Below are positions 8,225-16,778 of a stretch of DNA of 40,453 bases, one piece after another. A program made the translations under genes and the position numbers. The notes below the pieces were generated by a model. It was not told the origin of the DNA, did not search any database, and saw only the letters and a list, made by a program, of their open reading frames with translations. Position 1 is the first letter of the stretch, and the number at the start of each line of letters is the position of its first letter. The stretch is from contig CAIXDG010000200.1 in NCBI GenBank assembly GCA_903918115.1, forward strand, positions 1 to 40,453, given 5' to 3'. This DNA is from an uncultured beta proteobacterium. Its GTDB lineage: Bacteria > Pseudomonadota > Gammaproteobacteria > Burkholderiales > Burkholderiaceae.

Positions 8225-9442
8225 TTACTTTGGGTACTGTAATTTATTAACATTTAATGCCATACCCGGGCCTTGCAAGAGAGTGGTATTACCAACAGCC
8301 TGATTCACCGCCGTCAATTGATAATTGACATAAGGAATATCCATCCACTGGTGGTATGAAACACCTGGACGAGAATCAAAATTCATTGTGCCGCGCGCAC
8401 CATCAAATTTCCCTGTTTGCATAGCCGCCAGCATTTTGGCTGGATCAGTACTCTTTGCCTGCCTGATTGAATCCACTACAACAACCAATGAATCAACTGC
8501 TTGGAAAATCAAGCGATTTGGATCATTGCCAGTTTTGCGCTTATAAGCTACTGCAATTTGACGTGATAAGTCAGTTTGCTTCATCTCTGGATGGTACATA
8601 CCAATGGTCATTAAATACTTACCAGCTTCTTTTACGTTCTGCCAAAAATCTGGGTAGTCAGCCATACCTGCGCCATCATAGACAATCGTTTTTGCCGTTG
8701 GCGCAACGCCTTGTTCATATAACTGATTTAAAGCAATATAAGCGCCGGGCGGCAACATGGTTAGGACAACCACATCGGGAGGATTCGCCTTCAGAGCCAA
8801 GATAGCTGGGGTAAAGTCCTTGCTCGCCCGATCTAAAGTTTCATACTTATATTCAATATTCGGTGCAGTCGCTTTTAATGCAGTACCCAAGCCTTTAGCT
8901 AAACCAATGCCGTAGTCGGTATTTTCAGCAAAAGCAACTACCCGTTTTACTTTCATCGCTTTCAATGTATCAGCCATCGATTTAGCAACTAGGGAGTTAT
9001 AAGGGGAGGTGTTATAAACCTCGGGATGGCCCTTCTCGCGAACTGAATCTGCCCAGCAGTTCGTATTAACGTAGGGAATTTGATAGCGATGTGCCACTTC
9101 AATTTCACTTAAACAAACCGAGCTTTGGTGAGATCCAGTAATGGCCACTACCTTATCTTTCGTAATCAGCTTCTCGACTGCTGAACGTCCTTTTTCTGGC
9201 AGCCCTTGACTATCTTCAAATACCAATTGAATTGGTCGTCCAAGTACGCCGCCCTTAGCATTAACCATGTCACGATAAATTTCTAAGGCATCTTTAATTT
9301 GGGTGCCCTGCACTACTGAGCCAGGGGGCGACTGAGTAATAGAAATACCGATCAAAATGGGATCGGCAGCCCCCACCTGAAAAGAAGCGCCAAACAACAA
9401 AGCACTAGCTAAAAGCAGTTGTTTTGATAAATGATTCAACAT
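8225..9442 (-). CDS. Periplasmic substrate-binding protein of the Liv-type ABC transporter (LivK)
   Basis: A 405-residue type I periplasmic binding protein. The signal peptide is residues 1 to about 25 with cleavage near GASFQVGA/ADP. The mature start DPILIGISITQSPPG, the GGVLGRPIQLVFEDSQG segment and TGSHQSSVCLSEIEVAHRYQIPYVN match the peripla_BP_6 family. First transporter gene of the operon, with FAH-family hydrolase 9545-10396 just upstream on the same strand. The ligand is probably the substrate, or precursor, of the FAH or amidase enzymes encoded next door; this is inference from position only. Confidence 0.9.
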   Translation of the reverse strand: MLNHLSKQLLLASALLFGASFQVGAADPILIGISITQSPPGSVVQGTQIKDALEIYRDMVNAKGGVLGRPIQLVFEDSQGLPEKGRSAVEKLITKDKVVAITGSHQSSVCLSEIEVAHRYQIPYVNTNCWADSVREKGHPEVYNTSPYNSLVAKSMADTLKAMKVKRVVAFAENTDYGIGLAKGLGTALKATAPNIEYKYETLDRASKDFTPAILALKANPPDVVVLTMLPPGAYIALNQLYEQGVAPTAKTIVYDGAGMADYPDFWQNVKEAGKYLMTIGMYHPEMKQTDLSRQIAVAYKRKTGNDPNRLIFQAVDSLVVVVDSIRQAKSTDPAKMLAAMQTGKFDGARGTMNFDSRPGVSYHQWMDIPYVNYQLTAVNQAVGNTTLLQGPGMALNVNKLQYPK

Positions 9443-9544
9443 GAAGCCCCCTAAACAGAATTGTTTTATTTATTGCAATTAGTCTTTATACAATAAATAC
9501 TGACAGAAAACAGTAATTAATCGGGTATTCCCTAGTGCCGATAG

Positions 9545-10396
9545 TTACTTTTTAAATGGCTTAACCTTCTGGCGCTGGCTGCCCAAGCTCTCAATGCCAC
9601 ATGAAATAGTGTCGCCAACTTTTAAGTATTGGGGCTTTGGCTTCATCCCCATGCCTACTCCAGGAGGCGTACCGGTAGCAATAATGTCGCCAGGCATTAA
9701 AGTCATAAATTCACTCGCGTAACTCACAATTGTGGCCACATCGAAAATCATCGTTTTTGTGTTGCCTCGTTGCATTGGTTTGCCATTCACATCGAGCCAC
9801 ATATTTAAGTTCTTCGCATTTTTAATTTCATCTGCAGTTACTAGCCAAGGGCCAACAGGGCCAAAGGTATCGCAGCCCTTGCCTTTATCCCAAGTACCCC
9901 CACGCTCGAGCTGATATGCTCGTTCACATAAATCGTTAATCACGCAATAGCCAGCAACGTATTTAGAGGCCTCTTTTTTGCTAACATAACGGGCTTTTTT
10001 ACCAATCACCACTCCCAATTCAATTTCCCAATCTAGTTTCTTTGCTCCCTTAGGTGAAACTAAATCATCATTAGGTCCACAGAGACTCGAATTTGCTTTC
10101 AGAAAAATAATCGGTTCTGTTGGTATTGCCATGTTGGCTTCAATTGCATGATCAGTGTAATTAAGGCCAATGGCAATAAATTTAGTGACGCCATTAACTG
10201 GTACCCCAAAGCGCTGCTTACCCTTCACTAAGGGCAAGGATTCAGGCTTTAGCTTCGCCAGCTTGGCCAAAGCACTTTTTCCTAATTGCTCGGGATCAAT
10301 ATCGTTAATATGTTTGGATAAATCCCGTAACTTACCTCCACTGTCGATCAAACCGGGTTTTTCTTGACCCTTTTTCCCATAGCGCACCAACTTCAT
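9545..10396 (-). CDS. Fumarylacetoacetate hydrolase (FAH) family protein
   Basis: A 283-residue FAH-fold enzyme; the family hydrolyses C-C bonds of acylpyruvates or hydrates/decarboxylates 2-oxo acids with Mg2+ or Mn2+. The N-terminal cap (about residues 1-65) is followed by the catalytic domain: IGLNYTDHAIEANM, the metal ligands in LDWEIELGVVIGK and INDLCERAYQ, GPVGPWLV, and the terminal MPGDIIATGTPPGVG loop. AAAGGAAAC precedes the ATG. It lies 102 bases upstream of livK and is probably cotranscribed. Annotation as ureidoglycolate lyase, often given to such proteins, is not supported because a true AllA is present. Confidence 0.85.
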   Translation of the reverse strand: MKLVRYGKKGQEKPGLIDSGGKLRDLSKHINDIDPEQLGKSALAKLAKLKPESLPLVKGKQRFGVPVNGVTKFIAIGLNYTDHAIEANMAIPTEPIIFLKANSSLCGPNDDLVSPKGAKKLDWEIELGVVIGKKARYVSKKEASKYVAGYCVINDLCERAYQLERGGTWDKGKGCDTFGPVGPWLVTADEIKNAKNLNMWLDVNGKPMQRGNTKTMIFDVATIVSYASEFMTLMPGDIIATGTPPGVGMGMKPKPQYLKVGDTISCGIESLGSQRQKVKPFKK

Positions 10397-10493
10397 TTTT
10401 TGTTTCCTTTAATAAATTAGACTTCATTACCCTTTAATGCCATAAACTAATATACATAACTTTACCGCTCTATTAGCTGAGTGCCTATATGCA

Positions 10494-11681
10494 ATGAAAA
10501 CAATTTTAGACTTCGATCATGTTAATGCGTTTTGTCGGCATACCCATGTTGAATTACCGAGTCATCATCCAGGTCCATTAGCGGGCTTGCGTTTTGGGGC
10601 AAAAGATATCTTTGATATTGCTGGCTATCCCACTGGCTTTGGTAGTCCTGACTGGTTTAATACCCATCCGCGTGCAACTCAAACTGCTCCGGCAATTGAA
10701 ATGCTAATCCACAGTGGCGCTTCTTTAGTTGGCAAAACACATACCGATGAACTCACTTATAGCTTGCTTGGCATGAATGCGCACTATGGCACCCCGATCA
10801 ATTCTGCAGCTCCACTGCGTATTCCAGGGGGCTCTTCAAGCGGATCAGCTGCAGCTGTAGCGGCAAACTTAGTTGATTTTGCAATTGGCTCTGATACCGG
10901 TGGCTCAGTTCGAGCACCGGCGAGTTTCTGCGGAATTTATGGCATGAGGCCAACCCATGGCCGAATCTCTTTAGCGCACACTAGGCCGTTAGCTAAAAGC
11001 TTTGATACCGTCGGTTGGTTTACGCGTGAGCCTAAACTACTTTTACAAGTTGGCGAAGTTTTATTGCATGAAAAAGCAGAAAGCCAAGCCCACTCTCCCG
11101 CTCCGTTTGAGCCATTTTTTCTTGAGGAAGCATGGGATCTGATCGACCCTCAGCTTGCTCAGTACGTCAAAGCGCAACTACTCAAAATCCCATTTTTAAG
11201 TAGCAGCCAATCCCTCTCAATACATCCCTACGTCCTAACAGACTGGGCTAATACATTTCGAATTATTCAAGGCGCAGAAATTTGGGCGGAACATGGCACC
11301 TGGGCAGCTAAGCATATCGAGCAGATGGGCCCAGGGGTGAAAGAGCGCTTTATGGCCGCAAGCAATATTTCTCCAAGCGAATTTAAAACTGCCCTTCAAC
11401 AACAGGTAGTAATTAAAAAATGTCTAGAAACAATTTTGTCTCATCAACGAGTAGTAATTATTCCTACTGCAGCTAATTTACCGCCATTACTTAACAGTTC
11501 GCCTGCAGAATTTGATCGCTTTCGGGGCGACTCATTTCGCCTTCTTTGTATAGCAGGCTTAGCGGGCTTACCCCAGATCAATCTACCGTTAATTAAAATT
11601 GATGGCGTCCCCTTTGGGGTTTCTATCATTGGGGCTGCGCATACTGATATTGAGTTGCTGCAACTAGCCTCCTCGCTTTAA
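10494..11681 (+). CDS. Amidase-signature family hydrolase
   Basis: A 395-residue amidase that hydrolyses a carboxamide to acid and amine or ammonia. The Ser-cisSer-Lys triad is visible: Lys37 in FGAKDIFD, the GGSSSGSAAAV loop at residues 112-122 and the nucleophile Ser138 in SDTGGSVRAPAS. It is shorter than GatA (about 480) and closer in size to the indoleacetamide-hydrolase/AMI1-like class. It is the only plus-strand gene between the two FAH genes. It is divergent from FAH 9545-10396 across 97 bases and overlaps the stop of FAH 11678-12571 by four bases. The substrate is unknown; an amide delivered by one of the adjacent importers is plausible. No clear ribosome binding site. Confidence 0.85.
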   Translation: MKTILDFDHVNAFCRHTHVELPSHHPGPLAGLRFGAKDIFDIAGYPTGFGSPDWFNTHPRATQTAPAIEMLIHSGASLVGKTHTDELTYSLLGMNAHYGTPINSAAPLRIPGGSSSGSAAAVAANLVDFAIGSDTGGSVRAPASFCGIYGMRPTHGRISLAHTRPLAKSFDTVGWFTREPKLLLQVGEVLLHEKAESQAHSPAPFEPFFLEEAWDLIDPQLAQYVKAQLLKIPFLSSSQSLSIHPYVLTDWANTFRIIQGAEIWAEHGTWAAKHIEQMGPGVKERFMAASNISPSEFKTALQQQVVIKKCLETILSHQRVVIIPTAANLPPLLNSSPAEFDRFRGDSFRLLCIAGLAGLPQINLPLIKIDGVPFGVSIIGAAHTDIELLQLASSL

Positions 11682-12571
11682 GCTCCTACTGTATTTTCTA
11701 GCTTACCAAGCCCTTCAATTTCGATTGAAATAACATCTCCAGTTTTCAAAGGACGTGGCGGCTTCATCGCATAGCCAACGCCAGAAGGCGTACCAGTTGC
11801 AATAATGTCTCCTGGCTCCAGAGTAAGTCCAGCTGATAATTCAGCAATAATTCGCGGGATGGTAAAAATCATTGTTGAAGTATTCCCATTTTGCCTCTGC
11901 TCGCCATTGACTTTTAAGGAAATTGCCAATTGATGCGGATCGGCAATAGCAGACTTATGAGCAACCCAAGGGCCAATTGGGCAACTGCCATCGAGGCTCT
12001 TACCCTTAAACCATTGGCCATGCCGCCGTTGAATTTCTCGACCAGTAACATCATTCAAAATGGTGTATCCAAATATAGCGTCATTGGCGTTGTCTTCAGT
12101 AATATTTACTCCACCCTTACCAATCACAATGGCTAACTCAGCTTCATAATCAAGCATGGCAGTTAAGCCCGCGTGGAGTGGTACTGTTGCGCCATGCCCA
12201 ATTACTGCGGTTGGCGCCTTAGTAAATAATTCAATGAATTCGGGGAATAAATTCGGTTCGCGTCCCTGCGCGATATTGCCTTCAATAATGTGCTCGCGAT
12301 AATTGCGGCCAACGCAAAAAATATTTTTATGGGGTTTGGGAATCGGAGCCAACCACTGCAAACCTTGAACATCAATCCATTTATTCGCAGACTGATGTAA
12401 TTTCGCCGCTATTACAAGCCCCGCATCGCCCTTGGCAATGAATTCACCCACATTGCTTGGCGCTAAAGCTTCAGGCCACATTTCGGTTAAATTGACCAAG
12501 GCCTGTAACTGAGAATTTTTAGCCATTCCTAGTTGCGAACTACCATTTAAATTAAAGGTACAAAAATACAT
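11678..12571 (-). CDS. Fumarylacetoacetate hydrolase (FAH) family protein, second copy
   Basis: A 297-residue FAH-fold hydrolase. Motifs in order are FCVGRNYREH, the ligands in LDYEAELAIVIGKGG and LNDVTGREIQRRHGQWFKGK, then CPIGPWV and PGDIIATGTPSGVG. The C-terminal GDVISIEIEGLGKLENTV is full length. It differs clearly from FAH 9545-10396, so the two are old paralogues rather than a recent duplication. Last gene of the minus-strand operon that begins at the permease near 18355; it follows the RidA-like gene by 21 bases. It probably acts on the 2-oxo acid intermediate of that pathway. Confidence 0.85.
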   Translation of the reverse strand: MYFCTFNLNGSSQLGMAKNSQLQALVNLTEMWPEALAPSNVGEFIAKGDAGLVIAAKLHQSANKWIDVQGLQWLAPIPKPHKNIFCVGRNYREHIIEGNIAQGREPNLFPEFIELFTKAPTAVIGHGATVPLHAGLTAMLDYEAELAIVIGKGGVNITEDNANDAIFGYTILNDVTGREIQRRHGQWFKGKSLDGSCPIGPWVAHKSAIADPHQLAISLKVNGEQRQNGNTSTMIFTIPRIIAELSAGLTLEPGDIIATGTPSGVGYAMKPPRPLKTGDVISIEIEGLGKLENTVGA

Positions 12572-12592
12572 AAAAGCCTTTCAAATTTTTCT

Positions 12593-12988
12593 TTATGGAA
12601 TCACTGCAATTGCATTCATTTCAATTAAGTAATCTAGTGATACAAAGCGTGATATTTCTACCATCGTCGACGCAGGTAATGGCGCTTTAAAATATTCACG
12701 TCGTACCTTATGAATGACATCAAAGTGCTCCATGCCGATCACATAGACATCGACCCGACAAATATCTGCCATCGTACCGCCTGCTGCCTCAACCGCGTTC
12801 TTTACATTCTCACAAACTTGACGGGTTTGCGCTTCCATATCGCCAATTCCCGCAATCGTGCCATCGGGTTTATGCGCAGTCATACCCGAGATAAAGACTA
12901 ATCTACCTTTAGCCTCCACTACTGTTGCCTGCGAGAAGTGTCCGCCTGGTTTTTTAATATTCGTTGTTGAAATTTCTTGCTTTGCCAT
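12593..12988 (-). CDS. RidA/YjgF-family protein lacking the catalytic Arg
   Basis: A 131-residue trimeric YjgF/RidA-fold protein. Recognisable stretches are VFISGMTAHKPDG, QTRQVCENVKNAVEAAGG and the C-terminal YLIEMNAIAVIP. In enamine/imine deaminases the PAR-S/T segment supplies a key Arg. Here the segment reads PAST, with Ser107 in its place, so classical RidA deaminase chemistry is doubtful. Relatives without the Arg occur in catabolic operons with mostly unknown activity. AGGA precedes the ATG. It lies between the Bug receptor and the FAH hydrolase. Confidence 0.85.
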   Translation of the reverse strand: MAKQEISTTNIKKPGGHFSQATVVEAKGRLVFISGMTAHKPDGTIAGIGDMEAQTRQVCENVKNAVEAAGGTMADICRVDVYVIGMEHFDVIHKVRREYFKAPLPASTMVEISRFVSLDYLIEMNAIAVIP

Positions 12989-13016
12989 CGATTTTCCTAA
13001 AAAAAGTAAAACGCTA

Positions 13017-13994
13017 TTAGTCGGGTTGAATATTCAGGCGTTCAATAATGGCTGCCCAACGTGGGATCTCTTTATTCATCTGATTGGTTAGATCTTGGGG
13101 TGTTCCGCCGACTAATTCACCGCCCCCCGCATTCACCTTTTGAATGAGTTCAGGATTTTTCATCGCCTCGTTGAGCGCTTGATTTAATTTGTTAATGATT
13201 TCAGCAGAAGTTCCCCTAGGCGCCAATAATGCCATCCAGGATCCCATATCCAGGCCGTTATAGCCAAGCTCTCCTAATGTTGGCACATCAGGCAATGCAT
13301 TTAAACGCTTGCTGGAGGTAATCGCTAAGGCACGCAACTGCCCTGCCTTAACAAAAGGGGCAGCAGAGGGCACTAATTCTAGAGCAACATCAGTTCGTCC
13401 TGCAACCATATCTGTTAATGCTGGGCCGCTACCCTTATAGGGAACATGCACCCATTTAATCCCCATCCGCTCTTGAAAATATTCCCCCATTAAATGTAAT
13501 ACGCTACCAGTGCCGGCAGAGGCCATATTCAGCTCTTTGGTTTTTGATAACTTAACTAACTCGGCAATGCTATTCGCTGGTAAATCTTTACGAATTACCA
13601 CAATGCCAGGATTATTAACAAACCAAATGACCGGTGCTAAAGACTGCCGAGGATCAAAATTGGCTTTTTTAAATATAGATGGGCTTACTGTTAACGGGCC
13701 CGCAGAACCAACTGCTAGGGTATAGCCATCTGGTGCCGCCCGAGCAACCTCTTGCATTGCTAACATCCCGCCTACACCAGGACGATTTTCAATGATAAAA
13801 GTTTGATTAAAGGCTTTTTGTAAAATTTGGGCCATCATGCGCCCTGCTCCATCAACAGCGCCCCCAGCTGGAAAGCCGACAATCATTTTAACGGGACGAT
13901 TTGGATAATCTGCTTGGGCGTAAAGATTCTTATTGAAGAACAAAACTAATGTGATGGATACGAGAAAGAAAACCTTCTTTATATTTTTATTCAT
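13017..13994 (-). CDS. Bug-family (TctC) periplasmic solute receptor
   Basis: A tripartite-tricarboxylate-transporter receptor of about 325 residues, a family expanded in Burkholderiales. After a signal peptide ending near NLYA/QADYP come the motifs YPNRPVKMIVGFPAGGAVD, FIIENRPGVGG, APDGYTL and WVHVPYKGSGPALTDMVAGRTD. The reading frame is open to 14045, but AAAGGA sits six bases before the ATG at 13992-13994, and the upstream part is the tail of an FAH remnant. No TctA/TctB membrane genes are nearby, so it is an orphan receptor, common for Bug proteins. It binds an anionic carboxylate or an amide in characterised relatives. Confidence 0.88.
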   Translation of the reverse strand: MNKNIKKVFFLVSITLVLFFNKNLYAQADYPNRPVKMIVGFPAGGAVDGAGRMMAQILQKAFNQTFIIENRPGVGGMLAMQEVARAAPDGYTLAVGSAGPLTVSPSIFKKANFDPRQSLAPVIWFVNNPGIVVIRKDLPANSIAELVKLSKTKELNMASAGTGSVLHLMGEYFQERMGIKWVHVPYKGSGPALTDMVAGRTDVALELVPSAAPFVKAGQLRALAITSSKRLNALPDVPTLGELGYNGLDMGSWMALLAPRGTSAEIINKLNQALNEAMKNPELIQKVNAGGGELVGGTPQDLTNQMNKEIPRWAAIIERLNIQPD

Positions 13995-14025
13995 CATGAA
14001 TCCTTTAGAAATATTTGTGCAAAAT

Positions 14026-14100
14026 TTACTCAACCTCATCAACAATATAGGAACGTAAAGTCGCTACACCTTCAATTGAACACTCAATGACATCATTGGG
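14026..14100 (-). pseudogene. Remnant C-terminus of an FAH-family gene
   Basis: On the minus strand a 24-codon stretch ends in TAA at 14028-14026 and reads NDVIECSIEGVATLRSYIV, matching the C-terminal strand pattern of FAH proteins (compare GDVISIEIEGLGKLENTV of the gene at 11678). An in-frame TAA lies directly before it, and nothing further upstream (14101-14149) looks like FAH. The body of the gene has been deleted, leaving its tail between the GMC oxidoreductase and Bug genes. Confidence 0.65.
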
Positions 14101-14149
14101 TTATGACTTAGCGCTCGAAGGGCTTGCAGCATCACATAAATCAACCTAG

Positions 14150-15742
14150 TTATCCAGTTAAGAGTGCCGCACCCTTTTCTGCAATCATAATAGTTGCGGC
14201 ATTCGTATTTGCGGAAATAACTGCAGGCATAGCAGATGCATCAATAACCCTTAAATTATTAACGCCATTTACACGTAACTGAGGGTCGAGAACTGCCGTT
14301 GAATCTGAACCCATTCGGCATGTACTGGTTGGATGAAACACCGTTCCACCATGATTTCTTGCGAAGAATTCTAAGGGCATATTACTGGGCAACTTCTCTA
14401 CCTGCCAGAGATTACGAAAACTTTTCTGCTGATAAATTTCACGACACATATCCAAACCTGCTATTAAAGTTTTAATATCTAAATCAGCGGATAAATAATT
14501 CGCCGTGATTTTTGCTTGCTCAAAAGGATTAGTTGATTGAATTTGCAATGTACCCCTCGATTGTGGCCTACATTGACAGACCGAAACAGTAAAGCCTGCA
14601 TAGCTATGCAAAGGATCGCCAGGCTTATCTACCGATAATGGCATCACATTAAATTGAATGTCAGCACGACCATCTTTAGCGTAGACTGTTTTTGCAAATC
14701 CGCCGACTTGCCCCGCACCAACGGTTAAAGGTCCCTTCTGCATCAATAGCCAATCAGCACCCATTTTTGCTAATCCCAAAGGATTGCGCACTTGATTGTT
14801 GAGAGAAACTTTGTTTTTTAGCTGAACAATTGTCCGTGCTTGATAGTGGTCTTGCAAATTTTGACCAACTTCAGGGGAGTCATAAATAACAGGAATTTCA
14901 TGTTGATGCAACAAATTTGCAGGGCCGATTCCCGAAAGCTGCAAAATTTGTGGGCTTTGTAATGCGCCACCACTTAAAATTACTTCGGCACTGCAATAAT
15001 AGCGGTTAGTCGAGCCATTACTAATACATTCAATGCCGATGGCCTGATTATTTTCAATAATGACTTTTGAAACCATGGTATTAATTAGCACAGTTAATCT
15101 ATTGTCCCCTTCAACTGGGCGTAAAAAAGCTTCTGCGGCGCTTGAACGCCAGCGCCCCCGAATACTGAGTTGATATTTACCTACCCCGTAATCTGTCTCG
15201 CCATTAAAGTCAGTGTTAAAGGGCAATCCAAACTCTTGGGCTGCCTCTAACCAAGCATGGCAAGTGTAGTCATCATTTTTTAAATTAGATACTCCAAGCT
15301 CACCACTCTGACCATGAAAATAACTCTCTTCTCCCGAATAGCACTCAGAGCGCTTGAAAAATGGTAATACACTCTCATACCCCCAGCCGCTTGCTCCCGC
15401 TCGCTCCCAGTCGTCATAATCAGCGTGCTGACCACGAATATAAATCAAACCATTTATAGAGCTTGATCCACCCAATACCCTACCGCGAGGCCAAATTAAT
15501 TTTCGGTTACCAGTTTCTGGTTGTGGTTCAACCGTAAACAATCGTGAGTAGCGTTCATCAAAAATAGTCTTAAAATAACCTACAGGTAAATGCAGCCAAA
15601 AGCCTTTATCTTGCTTGCCCGCCTCGATTAAAAGAACAGAAAAACCAGCACGAATTAAACGATTGGCCAGCAAACATCCTGCAGACCCGGCGCCAACAAT
15701 AATGTAGTCCCAGGTCTGGGGGGATATCTTAGCCTTTAACAT
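14150..15742 (-). CDS. GMC-family FAD-dependent oxidoreductase (choline/alcohol dehydrogenase type)
   Basis: A flavoprotein of about 530 residues that oxidises a primary alcohol or similar C-OH group. Visible marks are the FAD dinucleotide fold DYIIVGAGSAGCLLANRL, GRVLGGSSSINGLIYIRG (GMC signature 1), LSGGALQSPQILQLSGIGP (signature 2), the catalytic-region HPTSTCRMG and the closing NTNAATIMIAEKGA. The reading frame is open to 15814, but the preferred start is the ATG at 15740-15742. This overlaps the last 14 bases of the upstream binding-protein gene, giving translational coupling. It has no signal peptide. The substrate is probably what the coupled TauABC-like importer brings in. Confidence 0.88.
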   Translation of the reverse strand: MLKAKISPQTWDYIIVGAGSAGCLLANRLIRAGFSVLLIEAGKQDKGFWLHLPVGYFKTIFDERYSRLFTVEPQPETGNRKLIWPRGRVLGGSSSINGLIYIRGQHADYDDWERAGASGWGYESVLPFFKRSECYSGEESYFHGQSGELGVSNLKNDDYTCHAWLEAAQEFGLPFNTDFNGETDYGVGKYQLSIRGRWRSSAAEAFLRPVEGDNRLTVLINTMVSKVIIENNQAIGIECISNGSTNRYYCSAEVILSGGALQSPQILQLSGIGPANLLHQHEIPVIYDSPEVGQNLQDHYQARTIVQLKNKVSLNNQVRNPLGLAKMGADWLLMQKGPLTVGAGQVGGFAKTVYAKDGRADIQFNVMPLSVDKPGDPLHSYAGFTVSVCQCRPQSRGTLQIQSTNPFEQAKITANYLSADLDIKTLIAGLDMCREIYQQKSFRNLWQVEKLPSNMPLEFFARNHGGTVFHPTSTCRMGSDSTAVLDPQLRVNGVNNLRVIDASAMPAVISANTNAATIMIAEKGAALLTG

Positions 15743-16751
15743 TATCCGTAAAAAGTTTTGATTCAAAATAGGTTTTAGCAGGAATGGGATTTTGGATATT
15801 CCCAGCTTTGGCATAAAAATCAGTTACTTGTTGTAGCCAACCTATAGCCGTGCCATTTTCAATCAGTTTTTTCCATTCAGCAGCAGTATTATATTTTGAG
15901 GCCTTAAATTGCGCCTGAAGATCGGCAAGTGGCACCTGGCTATAGTTTGCTTTTTGAATAATTGGCAGAATTTCTTCAGAGTTTTTAATTAAATCATCAT
16001 TTGCCGCAGCCCAACCTTTTATTACACTAGCGCAAGTTGCTCGATTTTTTTCCAAAAAATCAGCGCGAACTGCCCATCCACCTAGAATCGCAGATTTCGG
16101 ATAATATGCCGAGGCATCAACTAACATTTTTGCCGAGGGAACTTTATCTCGCACTAATACATTAAATGGCACCCATAAAGCAACAGCTGGTACTGCACCC
16201 GAAATAAATGAGGTTACAGCCACTGGCATACCCTGATTCACAATCTCAACATCCTTAGTAGGATCAAGACCATTGGCACGTAAAGCAGCATCTAAAAATA
16301 CATGGGCAGTTGTTCCAAGAGTAGTAGCTATTTTTTTGCCTTTTAGATCAGACCAATCTTTAATGCCTTGATCTTGCCGAACCCAAAGTTGAGCTGTAGC
16401 AAATTCAATATTATTAATAATGAAAGCCTTACCTTGTCCGCGAGCTGGAAAATTAGAAATAACCGCACCAGTACTCAACATATCTAAACTTCCGCCGATC
16501 ATGGCATTAAACAAGTCTAGGCCAGTATTAAACTTATAGGGATCGAACTCTATACCCTCCTTAGCCCATTGTCCGCGATGTACCCCTGTCCACAACTGCC
16601 CTGTCACTGCTAAGGTGTCTACATAGCCAACCTTTAACTTCGCTTTCGATTGGGCAATAGCTGGAAACCCAGTAATTGCTAATGCAGACGCAGAGGCAGC
16701 ACCAACAATAAATTTACGTCGATTAAAATCAGAATTATTTTTTTTCACCAC
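15729..16751 (-). CDS. ABC transporter substrate-binding protein, NitT/TauT (TauA/SsuA-like) type
   Basis: A 340-residue periplasmic binding protein with a twin-arginine-like export signal (NRRKFIVGAASASALAITG, cleavage after AIA). The NMT1/SsuA fold is seen in KVGYVDTLAVTGQLW, MIGGSLDMLSTGAV and WSDLKGKKIATTLGTTAH. It sits after the ATPase gene and overlaps the GMC oxidoreductase start. Relatives bind sulfonates, nitrate, pyrimidine precursors and aromatic acids; no ligand can be assigned from sequence alone. Confidence 0.88.
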   Translation of the reverse strand: MVKKNNSDFNRRKFIVGAASASALAITGFPAIAQSKAKLKVGYVDTLAVTGQLWTGVHRGQWAKEGIEFDPYKFNTGLDLFNAMIGGSLDMLSTGAVISNFPARGQGKAFIINNIEFATAQLWVRQDQGIKDWSDLKGKKIATTLGTTAHVFLDAALRANGLDPTKDVEIVNQGMPVAVTSFISGAVPAVALWVPFNVLVRDKVPSAKMLVDASAYYPKSAILGGWAVRADFLEKNRATCASVIKGWAAANDDLIKNSEEILPIIQKANYSQVPLADLQAQFKASKYNTAAEWKKLIENGTAIGWLQQVTDFYAKAGNIQNPIPAKTYFESKLFTDNVKG

Positions 16752-16778
16752 AATCTCCTATTAGTAAAGACTTCTAAT

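Noticed and set aside
9545-10396. FAH-family gene as ureidoglycolate lyase
   Set aside because: That name is often copied onto FAH proteins, but a genuine AllA with all its motifs is present at 4326-4838.
12593-12988. 2-aminomuconate deaminase as identity of the RidA-fold protein
   Set aside because: No aminomuconate pathway genes (ring-cleavage dioxygenase, semialdehyde dehydrogenase, tautomerase) are nearby, and the catalytic Arg is missing.
13995-14045. Longer N-terminus of the Bug receptor up to 14045
   Set aside because: The extra codons overlap the FAH remnant and precede the ribosome binding site AAAGGA; the signal peptide starts at the inner Met.
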